DNA of 64,000 bases from Symsagittifera roscoffensis (taxonomy: Eukaryota; Xenacoelomorpha; Acoela; Convolutidae): NCBI RefSeq assembly GCF_963678635.1, contig NC_087064.1, positions 59,464,338-59,528,337 on the forward strand, read 5' to 3'. The notes beneath the pieces are model-generated. The model ran no database searches. It had not been told where the DNA came from and worked only from the letters and a program-made list of their open reading frames with translations. Numbering within the stretch: the stretch's first letter is position 1; every line of letters starts with the position of its first letter. Below, in pieces: positions 12,601 to 22,900 of the stretch. Both the position numbers and the translations under genes were made by a program.

Positions 12601-15600
12601 CATTTATGTAAATCAAAAACAGAAGCGGACCTAGAACAGATCCTTGTGGAACTCCCGTTGAAACATTTTCAAGCGTTGATCTATTATTTCCAATTTCAAC
12701 ATACTGCTTTCTATTAGTCAAGTAGGCTCTAATCAAATTGTTACGTTTACCCCTGATTCCATAATGATCCAATTTTTGCATCAGAATTTTGTGATCAATC
12801 GTGTCAAAAGCTTTCTTGAGATCCAAAAACAAAGCAATTGCATCCGCTCTTTTATTAGTAGCATCTCTTACAAATTCGGTCAGCCTCGCAACAGCCTGAA
12901 TCGTAGATCGCTTAGATCGAAAACCATATTGGTTCATGTTTAAAATAGAAAATTTCTCAAAAAAATTTATGAACCTCGAATGTATAAGTTTCTCAACGAC
13001 TTTGCTCAGGCAAGACAACAGCGAAATTGGTCTGTAATTACCAGGATCTGTTTTATCTCCATCTTTGAACATAGGGACCACTTTGGCAATTTTCAGTAAG
13101 TCTGGGAAAACATCAAGGTGAATGCATTCGTTAAAAAAATCGGATATTAGTGGTGCAATTACCACTCCTAACTGCCTGATGATTTCATTGCAAATATCAT
13201 CAGGTCCACATTAGAACTTACTTTTAAGGCTATTGATAACATCTAGAACTTCTCTGTGGTTAGTTTCAAACATTACCATTGATTGCACTTGTTTTGGCGA
13301 TCTACATATCGGTACTGATGATTAAGGTATTTGCGATGCAATTTTCGACCCAATGTTACAGAAAAAAGTATTCAATTTATTCGCATCAATATGTGTCGTT
13401 GTGTTATTCCCGGTCTTTCCTATTCCTACATTTTTAAAAATTTTAAATAAATCTTTACTGTTAGTCACCTTTTCCACTTTTTTAGTATAAAAGTTCCGTT
13501 TCTCTAATCGCAGCAAGGCGTTTACTTTATTGCGAATGATTTTATAATTGACATGCGTTTCAGTCGACCAGCAGGCCTGTAGTTGGCGAAGAAGTCTATC
13601 TCGTTTAAAAATTAGTTTTCTAATTTCTGGAGTTATCCATTGTGATTTCACTTTTCGTTTTTTACCATATACTTTTAATGGAGCGAATACATCTAGGCAA
13701 TCGATAATTGTTTTAATCAGAAACTCAACTTTTTCATCACATGTTCCTTCCGGTACATTTTTTAACAGGTAGTTCACATCTGCTAAAAACAATATTTTTT
13801 CGGTTGATTTTTTTAGAAAAGACAGATTACGAAAAGTCAAGTTATCATCTATGTTTGACACCACGTTAATATCGGCGAAGATAATATTGTGATCACTAAT
13901 ACCAGAAATTACATTATGAGTTGCAACAGGAAAATTTGAAATTATATGATCAATGCAAGTACTACTACGGTTAGTAACGCGCGTTGCTTCGTTGGCGTTA
14001 TTTATAACAAAATTGTAACTTTTACTTAAATTTTTCAACCCTTTTGAGCAACTATTTTCAACCAGTGTATCAATATTAGAATCCCCAACGAACATTGTTT
14101 TTGAATTTACCATCGTTTCTAAGTTGCGTTCCAGAAAACTATAAAAGTGATCGATATTTATACAAGTGATCTATAAAAGTGATTTTCATTTTTATACATA
14201 GATAACATGCGCTTTTCTGGCTTCGAACTCAATTTCAGATGCTGTGGTGATGCCTGAAAGTGAGAGAGTAATCTTTTTGTGTACTTATTTGGAATTTTTA
14301 AAAGAGTTCTCTAAAAACAAACGATTTTCAATAAATTTCTGGTTGCATATCAACTGCCGTTTTATTATGTTTATCTGAAGTTCACTCATTTATTATCTTG
14401 ATCATTGGAGTCTAAATAAATTGAGCTGAGTTTTCTTTTCTTTTCATTTTAGTAGCTATTTCTACATTTTTTTAGTAGCTATTTCTACATTTTTAGTCAG
14501 TTTTTGTTACTTTTGATTATTTTTTTGCGATCTAGAAAGGATTGACTGAGTTGTTGCAGTGTCTTCGTTCGAGTCTAATTTATATTTTCCAATTCTATTT
14601 TCAACTAGTTGATTATTTGTGCTTTTTTGAAGTCTACCTCCATATATGTTTGATTTCTTAGTGTTCCGCTTCGCCTTCTTTCTTTCATATTACTCAAGTT
14701 ATGGCACATACGTTTATCTGAGGCTTAGCACATCATTATCGGACATTTGAAAATAGAAGTTTTAACTGATTCCTTGGCTCTTATTTAGGCATAGCTGTTC
14801 GACAATTGCCAATTCCCGCAATCGACAACAGCAGCGGCATCTCGAGTAGTCTGCGCAACAGCGCCTTCGCAATCATCCTGATCAGAGCCGGAATGAGTCT
14901 CGATCTCAAGTCCATATTTCGACTGAAGAAGACTGTGTTTCTTCTGACTTTCGTGCCTGGATGTACGGTTGAAGCTTCTGTGGTGGCTGTGATATCATAC
15001 TTCATTCTAGGTTCTTGTTTCTTTGATTTAATTATCATACAATCTAGCATCAATGTAAGTAGTGTATTTAACTTTGACTAAACGGAGTTTCTTACTTTGA
15101 TCATGTCCATAACCAATTATGATGAAGACAAAATATAATAGCGATTCGGCATCGAATCAATTAAAACTTGAACTTTTAATTAATGTTTGATGAATTTTGA
15201 TGTTTTTTTTTGTCTAGACTTCCCTTTGATATGGGGTTTCATCCTGGGCTTCATCTTGGCAGCTGTTTCTCCTGCCGTAGTAGTTCCTTCACTAATTGCA
15301 CTTCAGGAGAGAGGGCTTGGAGTAGAACAGGGCATTCCCTCTCTCATCATAGCGGCCGCCAGTCTGGATGACATATGTGCCATTCTGGGATTCTCACTTG
15401 CTTTCGGTCAGTTGAACGGTCTGAATCTTGCGGGTGGTTCTTTTAAATTACACAGAGGCGAAGCTGCACTTCGCAAGCACAATCCTGAAAAGGGCAAAAA
15501 CTAGCTCTAAAAGGGTCAAAAAGTGATGAAAAAAAAGGTTAAACTAAAATTCTGATATGTGCCGGAATCGAACGCCCGACCTTGAGATTTAACGTCACAG

Positions 15601-18600
15601 ATCCTAGCATCTGCACCACTGCCACTTCAGAAAGGCTGAACACTAGCGGCACAACTAAAGCTGGAGGTACCTCTTCGATAATGTTTTAAAAATGTATTGA
15701 TGCGAAAGGTAAACGGGCAACGTTTATGTACGTTTTTTAAGGCGATAACTTTCATCGAAAAATTAAGGCGACAACTTTTCTGCCCAGGAGGTGCACAAAA
15801 GCTGTTTTTTCAACGTCAGATTTGGCAGGGTAATTTTTGAGAAAAGTTTCTGAGTTGGTATATTTCTATGGCCATAACTTCTTTTTCTTCGAAAAATTGG
15901 TCATAGCCGTTTGTGAAATGAGGGTCTCTAACACTTTTTTTTGCGATTGAATCTATAGTCTATGATTTGGCAAAGTACATTTAGAGAAAAGGAAGAATTT
16001 TTCAAAACACGGTCAAAATTTGGACGTTTTTCTATGGCCATAACTCTTTTTCTACAAAAATTAGGTCGTAGCAGATTATATGCATGGATAATTCCCATAA
16101 CATGTTTTCTTGATTATTCCCTCAATCTACCAGATTATTTGGTAGGGTAGTTTTCGAGAAAATAAAAAGAAATCGAAAAAATACAGGTCAAAAATTCCCC
16201 CACTGAAATTTTCGAAGGTTGTAGAACATCGAGAAAAGTGAAAAGAATAGTGGATCATGCAGGCAGACAGCTGAGTATCCGGTCTTTCGATTGGTACCAC
16301 TTTTGTGAAAATTCACATAGTTGTTCACGAGAAATAAAACAATTTCCCCAAAAAAATCCTGCGTCCCAAAAAAATTAAAAACCAAATTCAATGTTGATTT
16401 TCGACAAAAAAGTGGATACCGTTATAAGACAGTACGCTGCGATTATGTAATTAATGAACTGAATGATTTTATCTATTTTAAGGTCGTGTGGTTTTCCGTC
16501 TTTTGGCAGTTTTTTGATATTGGAGTTTGTCGCTATTCGAATCATCGGTGTTAAAGGACTTCGTGGTTGGGAACTTGATATTGTCTTTTTACCTAGCAAT
16601 TACAGGTACAATAAAAAAAATCGCGCAGTTTCATATCAAATGGAAGCCATCTCGGGTGTGACTCGAACTGCGATAAAATTCCGACAAATGTTCTAGTTGT
16701 CGAGAAAAAGGGTCTGAATATTATTGCTTTTCAAACAAATTTAGAGCGGAGACTTAATGAATTCACGGTGTTGGCGATTGTTTCAATTAAGTTGTCCGTG
16801 ATCACTATATTCTGTTGCGTTTTTAGTTTGCGCATCGTCAAGATGAAGGAAGCTTTGAAAATATTTTATATGCTTAGACATCTGCATGGCAACTGGGAAC
16901 GCGACATCTTATATCATGCTCTTGGTCGAACTGATTGGCGGGGTCGCCCTAGGAGTGTTTCTGGGACTCCTCATTTATATCTTTCCTCCTCTCAAATCTC
17001 AAAATACTATCTCATCTAAGAAGTTTTTCATCACAATCCTTCTAATATGTGTAGTTTTTGTCCTCGGCGCTTCTCGTCTCGATGCGCGAGGTGCAGGACC
17101 TTTGTCGTGTTTGATCTTCGCTGTGATTGTCGGCCGAAAGAACCCAGCAGTCAGCGAAGTCATGGAGTCGTGGTTTAAACAGCTGTGGCAACTTTTGATG
17201 CCTTTTCTCTTCGGTCTGATTGGCTACGAAGTTGACCTTTTAGTCGTGATGAACATCCGGGCTCTGCTTTGTGTACTTGTGATTACAGTCGGACTCATAT
17301 TTCGGGTTGCTGCCAGCTTTTTGTGTACTTTCGGGAGTAATTTGAACTGGCGTGAAATGTTGTTCGTGGCTGTCGCCTGGAGTCCAAAAGCCACAGTGCA
17401 GGCCGCAATTGGCTCAGTTCCTCTGGACTACATCAAGTGAGTTTTCAAAACTTAGATCTGCTGAAGTAATTTTCAAAAGAACATTGATATTTTTTGACCG
17501 CATATATTTCGCCCCAGCTTTGCCGGCTCAGTTGCAAGGTGTTTGTTTTCAAATTTAGTTTAAACCCTTATGTCGGTTTTGTTTTCCGAAAACTATTTTT
17601 GGCTGACTGTTTTTTAAAGGCGTCAATTGGTCAAAATTTTCCAAAAAGTATTCAAAAATGAGAATTTGGCCTGTGTTCGAAAGCTCGCTTGTGGCGCAGA
17701 ACATTTTCCTAAAATTCTTGTATTTTGAAAAAGCTCATGACCAAATGCGCCCCCTCAAGAAAGTTCTATATCGGCGTTTGATAAGGGTTTTCAAAATATT
17801 TTTTACACAAGCCTCCTTGATTTTTTGAACTTAAGTTCTATTATTTTTACGATTAGCAAGCGTTATCGAATCTGAGCAGCTTTTTCCACAGAATTATTTA
17901 ATCAATTACTCAACTGTAATTTCGTCGTGAGCATGTCTGTTTTTAAAATCCTTTCTGTTCGAAGTTTGTTTTTAATGCTGATTGAAGTGTCACCAACTCA
18001 GATTTGGTCTGTTACGTTTCAGTTTTTTTGCTTTATTTGATATAAGAGAGCTCATAATATATCGGCTTAGTCTTTTCATATTGCGTCGTTTGGAAGCGAA
18101 AAAAGTTGTCCTATGAGTGTGTCGGCTACTCAAGTGTTGTCGGCTTATTTACCGATGCGTAAACTCAGTGCCGATCCTAATTCATTTCTGGCAGGTAGCT
18201 TATTTGGCATGTTTTCCTTTTATGCAAATAGACGCGTATGAAATTTATGGTAGTCTTTTCCGACGTTTTCATCCCGTCTACTATCTTTTGATGCTATGAG
18301 TGTGTTGTATCTCCTGTGTTTACTAATAGTATGTACACTGTAAGTTTCGATTAACTTTATGTGAGCTATTTTAATATATTTTTTTCCGACCATTTTTTTC
18401 ACTCCAGTCCTTATCCGAACGTCATTAATTTTTTTAAATCGCCCAATGTCGAGAAAAACCGGTTTGAAATTTTTCATTTATTGTCTAATTTCGAGCGACA
18501 ACGATTGAATAACATTGGTCAGTTCGGCTCAGAAAACTTGATTTTACTAAAGAAAACTGTTATCGGTAAGTATCGATAATGCCTAATTTACTGAAGTAAA

Positions 18601-19548
18601 GTTAATTTTTGGAGTTTTTAAGCGCCATTTTGCGAATCAAAAATTCGAAATTTTCGGTAAAAGAAATTCTGTAATTTTCTATTTCTACAAGTTTTTTTTT
18701 ATTTTTTCTACAAAAACCGTTTTCAATTGGCCTATTTTACTATGACTGTCGAATATGCTATTTTCTCAAAGTTATAGTTTTTCGTTCGCATCTTTTTTTT
18801 CATCAAACCACGCATCTTTTTTATCACACCACGTTATTCTGTGCTACTTGCTCTATAACCGGCCATCCTTGTTTATTATTGCAGCTAATTGCATACGTGA
18901 AAGTGAAAATTTTGCCTGACAATTAAATATATAATGGCGTAGGTTGGATTTCCCTCCTAATTTCCGCACCTCAAAGAAAGCTTGTAAAACCTCAATTGTG
19001 ATAGCTTTATAAAGCCCTTCCAGCTTGAATAAAAGTGTCGAGAAAATTTTTTTGATTTTTCTCCGGTTTTCTCGGGTTAATTGACCTACCTAGTTATTGT
19101 GGACGCATTTTCCTGAGCCACCTGCGTAGCTACCGATCATTCCTGTAAATTTTAAGTCCCTTTTTCCAATTGGGTAGAATAATTGGAACTCGTGTTTTTA
19201 TGTTCCGACTACGAACTAAAAATGAGGAAAAGCATCTTTAACTGTTACTTTTTTCTCGTAATTCTGAATTTTTATGCTAGCTACAGCATTGTCACACCTA
19301 AATTGTTGAGAATTTTCGTTTCCAGGTCTCACAACGTTAAGACGGAAAATTACGAGGCTTATGCGAGTGATGTTCTGACAACTGCTGTGCTGGCCATTCT
19401 GCTAACTGCACCTCTTGGGGCAATAGCTATACAGTTACTTGGTAGAAAACTACTTCGCACTGGTTTACAATCACAGCTGGACGAGAAAGTCGAAAGTGGT
19501 TCTCCTCAAACTGAAAATGAGAAGCAAATAAAACAATCTGAAACTTGA
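6645..19548 (+). CDS. SLC9B2: Na+/H+ antiporter, SLC9B (NHA) family, 5 exons
   Basis: Exons 6645-6975, 14789-15010, 15218-15418, 16878-17436 and 19326-19548 join in phase (1,1,1,2) into 511 codons plus stop. SLC9B proteins are CPA2-type cation/proton antiporters of plasma or organelle membranes. A ~50-residue acidic cytosolic N-terminus is followed by about a dozen hydrophobic helices. Family hallmarks seen are GFILGFILAAVSPAVVVPS, then the ion-binding Asp-Asp pair at residues 235-236 (AAASLDDICAI), then WSPKATVQAAIGSVPLD and a final LTTAVLAILLTAPLGA helix before a charged tail. The length suits the family and nothing is missing between exons. The donors after 15010 (gttctt) and 15418 (gtctga) are weak; an alternative exon-3 end at 15433 would add five residues in the same phase. 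The start is the first ATG with an N-terminal leader. Intron 1 (7.8 kb) hosts an antisense LINE. SLC9B1 versus SLC9B2 cannot be separated here. Confidence 0.93.
8014..8454 (+). repeat. Dispersed repeat R, copy A (TIR-like ends)
   Basis: The block opens with agagtaatgaacgtagtga and closes with cgtccattactctt, the reverse complement of its start with one change. The same opening occurs at 9617 and 10191 and a variant at 20284. Interior motifs such as 'gttcacgctcaattttga', 'cacgaaaaacgtgatcgac' and 'aacaagtcagttttt' recur in the other copies. Homology appears to continue past the inverted end ('ttccaa..ttggc'), so the true boundaries are uncertain. Confidence 0.6.
8640..8830 (+). repeat. Possible tRNA-derived SINE in intron 1
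   Basis: A B-box-like 'gctggttcaaatcgcc' lies about 45 bases after 'tggcgctccggtagttatgg', which resembles an A-box region. A GC-richer tail up to the 'ggttaggcctcc' block follows. Base composition differs from the surrounding AT-rich intron. No poly(A) tail or TSD is evident. Confidence 0.35.
9617..10190 (+). repeat. Dispersed repeat R, copy B
   Basis: It begins aagagtaatgaacgtag, carries an inverted copy of that end at 10041-10054 (cgttcgttactctt), and runs up to the start of copy C. The segment 'gatgtgcattcatagatat' to 'cttaggtatatatgc' (9685-9740) is repeated at 20377-20430. The interior 'tggaaatggcgcgaaaaaa' and 'agatttccagcggaatgaa' are also shared with copy D. Confidence 0.65.
10191..10335 (+). 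repeat. Dispersed repeat R, copy C (5' part)
   Basis: This truncated copy directly abuts copy B. 'agagtaatgaacgtagtga' is followed by 'gttcacgctcaattttga' and 'cgcgatttggctttt', the same order as in copy A. Homology fades after about 10335. Confidence 0.55.
11676..11710 (-). other. 3' UTR stem-loop of the LINE
   Basis: Arms ttgtcta (11676-11682) and tagacaa (11704-11710) enclose a second stem aagcc/ggctt (11685-11689 with 11693-11697) and a 3-base loop. It lies between the ORF end and the element's 3' end, where many LINEs keep a hairpin recognised by their own RT. The structure is seen; the role is inferred. Confidence 0.6.
11726..14113 (-). pseudogene. LINE endonuclease/reverse-transcriptase ORF with three in-frame stops
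   Basis: One continuous reading frame runs from 14113 down to 11726 and is interrupted only by three stop codons, with no frameshift: TAA at 13322-13324, TAA at 13211-13213 and TAG at 12170-12172. The first part ends an endonuclease domain (FVGDSNID and SDHNIIFADINV). The RT shows YRPISLLSCLSKVVEKLI, QYGFRSKRSTIQAV, LDLKKAFDTIDHKIL, VPQGSVLGPLLFLIYINDLP and the catalytic FADDTSIM. The C-terminal part (LHVYELFKDICYNN) is normal for the class. Absence of indels over 2.4 kb indicates a fairly young inactivated copy. Confidence 0.88.
15440..15645 (-). repeat. tRNA-like/SINE repeat in antiporter intron 3
   Basis: Read on the minus strand, 'tggcagtggtgcagatgc' is followed by 'ctcaaggtcgggcgttcg' and 'attccggca', giving A-box- and B-box-like spacing. 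The T-stem does not pair, so it is not a working tRNA gene. At 15450-15482 it adjoins 'acagaggcgaagctgcactt', an inverted form of the motif split by the 5828-6229 MITE. Confidence 0.45.
17611..17720. repeat. Remnant of the hAT-like MITE interior
   Basis: Motifs 'ggtcaaaattttccaaaaag' and 'gcttgtggcgcagaacattt' match the interiors of the 5176 and 5828 elements. No terminal repeats remain. It lies in antiporter intron 4. Confidence 0.5.
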
Positions 19549-19557
19549 AATATTTTC

Positions 19558-19563
19558 ATTAAA
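19558..19563 (+). terminator. Poly(A) signal of the antiporter gene
   Basis: ATTAAA lies ten bases downstream of the TGA at 19546-19548. It is the common variant hexamer and the first candidate after the stop. Confidence 0.5.
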
Positions 19564-19579
19564 TACACTCAATCAGATT

Positions 19580-19585
19580 TTTATT
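19580..19585 (-). terminator. Candidate poly(A) signal of the minus-strand gene
   Basis: AATAAA on the minus strand lies about 365 bases past the stop at 19950. If used, the 3' UTRs of this gene and the antiporter nearly abut or overlap tail to tail. Confidence 0.35.
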
Positions 19586-19949
19586 TCAATAGAGATAAGT
19601 TGTTTTGTTTAGTTTCCCATAACTCGGCTGATTTTGTGGTTCAACTATTTGTATGAACTTCTCATTATGATCCTTTAATGTCCTATATTTTGAGATTGAT
19701 TGATAGCAAGGACTTTTTGAACAAAAAAAAAATGAATTATACTCGCGCAAGCAGAACAAAATTCATAATGATTATGTTGTCAAACTTCTGATATTGTGTT
19801 TTTATGTGCAATGAACGCATCTGAGTCGTTTGCAGAACGGATCGACGCATTTTTTGCCTTTTTTTTAAAGCTGACAGTCTCGAGAAGTAAATTTTTGTGG
19901 TGAAGATCTAAGTTCAATTCGTTGACGCGTTGTATTTTTTTGAGGATTT

Positions 19950-22900
19950 TCAGTGATAGCCACAGGAAAACAAAATTGACAGGATAGACCATGCCAGCAT
20001 AACTGCATATATGTTCCGGGCAGTTTTTTCAGCTGCCGACTTGGTTTGGATTGATTGGGAGAACTTTTCCACCACCATAGCGAACTCGTCATCTTTGCCC
20101 AGTTCGTTGATGACCGTTTGGTAAACCTTGTTCACGTCGTTATCGCTGTATTCAATACCAATTGTAACATCGAGTGTGACCTGTACTTCGTAATCCGCCT
20201 GAAATTTTTTGAAATTATTTTAAAGATATCGTAGGAGAAAAGTTAAGGACTTGACTTGATTTCAGTTTTTGTTTTTTATTGAGAGTGATGAACGTTACGT
20301 AGTTACGTAGCGTTACAACTCTTATATAGGTATTGGTAATTTGTTTTCATTTTCAGGAAAGTCTTATAACTACTGATGTGCATTCATAGATATTGATGCA
20401 TCTTTTGAATGCACTTAGGTATATATGCCCTTTTTGAGTTCAATTGAAGTTCATCTGCTCAGAGTTTCGAAAATAACACTCCCCAAAAACTAACGTGGAA
20501 ATGGCGCAAAAAAACGTGATTTTTTGGCTAATTTTTAGATTCGAAAGTTGATGTTAATTTTTAGATTTCCCAGCGGAATTAAATCCTTAGCTATTGGTCC
20601 ATTTTTCTCGAATTGGATTAATATTATAAAAAAACACCAATATTAAATTGTTTTTGAAATTCAAAGAGCTTTGAGGGTGTATATGTATTTTTGAAAGTCT
20701 CAAATCGAAGTTTTTTCAAGAAACAAGTCAGTTTTGGCTTTGTTTTTTAAGTTCAAGACTGTATTCAAATGATATTCAATTTGACTTTGATTTGATTTTT
20801 GAAACTCTTTATTTAAATTTTCATCGACATGCGATCATTGACAGAAACTGAATTTACTTCTTAAAATGTTAAATATAAAACCATATTGGCAGAAAACCCT
20901 AATCAAAAGTTTATCAATACATCCCACATGAAGCTAACTCATTTTGGCACAGGGCCAGAACTCGTTCGATGGCTGGAATAAACAACAAAAAAAGCAATAG
21001 GTTGTTTTGCAATTAGCACAGATTTTTGCGACGCATTAGTTAATGCGAAATTTTAAAAACAATTAAACTAATTCAAGTGTTTTCTTGTCGTAACCTAGAT
21101 TATTGTAAATGTCAATGAAACTAATGCGTTTCTTCAGGAGAGAGGTCTAAAAATTATAAGCACTCAAATCTGTTTTTTTTTTTACAGTTCGACATTTAAT
21201 TTCTTCTTAGGTTCACATCAGTTTCATTTGCTAAATGTCAGGCAAATCACGCTCTCCAGTACATAAAATGCATATGGCTGAAAATGAATTGAAATAATTT
21301 AGTTCTATAAATCGGTGTTAATTTTCAGAAATCTCCGAAGATTAAAAAATTTATAAATCCAGTTCTCAGAAAAGGTTAGTCCAGTCTTAAAAGAAGTTTC
21401 AATCATTAAAGAAAATTTGGAAAAAAAATTGAAACTTAAATTTTTTTGTTTTGTCTGTTTTCCGTGCTTTCTGCTTATAAAACTTCTGTTCCGACCAAGT
21501 TTGAGGAAAAAACTGTGGTATAAGAAAGCTCGTACGTGTCGAAATTAAAGCAGCAGAATGATAAAACTGCTCGTATCAATGTGAAACCCTGTGCCTTTTT
21601 CTCAGTGCCTTTTGAGGTATATGAAGTATTGTTGAGAAATGATGAAGATAGAAAATATATAAATAAATAGAAACATTTTCGAAATTTTTTTTTCAGGTTT
21701 TTTGAGAAAAATTCCCGACACGCTGTGTTAAGAACCAACTGATATCTTTCGCATGTAGCAAAATATTAATTAGACTCAGTTTCATGCCTCCGTTCAATTT
21801 GGAACGGTTTCTAAAATGGATTAACTGACCGCTTACGCTTTGATAACCCGAAGTATATTGCGCTTTAATTGTTCCAAATTGGCCTAGCTGGCAACCTGGA
21901 ACCCCCATAACATTGCGAAAAATGATCACAATTGAAATTTCTTTCTAAATTTGAGCTCAAGGCAACACTTTATGAAAAAATTCCGTCAAAAAGTCAATAA
22001 GTCGAAGTTTGTCTGGATAAAAAAACCACCCCGAGCACACCTAGTTGTGTCGTTTTGGACCATTTACACAGAAGTCGGGTATTTTTTAGAGCTTGTTTGA
22101 CAACTTGTGGTTTCTTGCAGAAATATTTATGTAAATCACGAATTGTTATTGGCTGCTTTTTGTTCAATAAATATATTTAAACAAGAAAAAACAGCTTGAG
22201 CGTGTTTGTTTTTTGAAGTTTCAAAAAGCTCAGTGAAGACACTTATGAAAGCCGTAAAATATTTTTTCCCAGTAAAAATCATCCATTTTCTATACGCCTG
22301 AAAATGATTGTTGCGAAGAGCTTATGAATTTTTGATTTCAGTTCGTTTCTTTTGTTAAAAAGAAGACAAACCCCAAAACCAAACACTTAGTTTGCCAAAT
22401 TTTAAGAAAAATTGATTGAATTTTTATTTCGGAATACGAATTTTTTTCAGGTTTCCCAGCCGAAAATTTATTGGCTCAACTTTTTTAATATGTTTTTTTT
22501 TCAAATTAAAAAAGTGTCCATCAAAAATATTGTTAATCAGCAGTAGTTTCTGGCCACTTTTCAATTAAAAAATTACTGCAATCAGTAAATGCTTATGTGG
22601 GTCATCAACAATTGTCATCTTTTTGTTTTTCAGTAAAAAAGGCAAAGTTTTGTTCACGCTAAGTTTGGATTTGTTGCGGTTTGGTAACGATTTTTTTAAA
22701 TTCAATTCTTTCCCTTTGTTCAATGAAAAATTTTTCTTAATATTTGATGGGCTTTAAGGCATACTTTGATCAACCTTAAATTTTCCTTCCCCAAATCGAT
22801 CTACCGTAGAATATTTTTTCCAAGCATGTATTAAATCTGAAGTTTAAGTCATCTCAACAGAAAACATTCATCTCAAACAAGCGCGCAGATTAAACCACCT

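Larger units (their letters stand above)
11600..14165 (-). mobile_element. 5'-truncated APE-type LINE, antisense in antiporter intron 1
   Basis: On the minus strand the order is end of an apurinic endonuclease domain, reverse transcriptase, C-terminal region and a ~100-bp 3' UTR. The truncated 5' edge is near 14165 and the 3' edge near 11600, where an AT-rich tail (tattattattaaaattg, read on the plus strand) begins. The domain order and motifs place it in the APE-endonuclease LINE assemblage (Jockey/CR1/L2-like). The subfamily cannot be settled by eye. It lies antisense to the host gene, the orientation usually tolerated in introns. Confidence 0.88.

Noticed and set aside
15552-15626. Functional tRNA gene on the minus strand
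   Set aside because: The B-box-like sequence is present but the T-stem does not pair and no acceptor stem forms; a SINE relic fits better.
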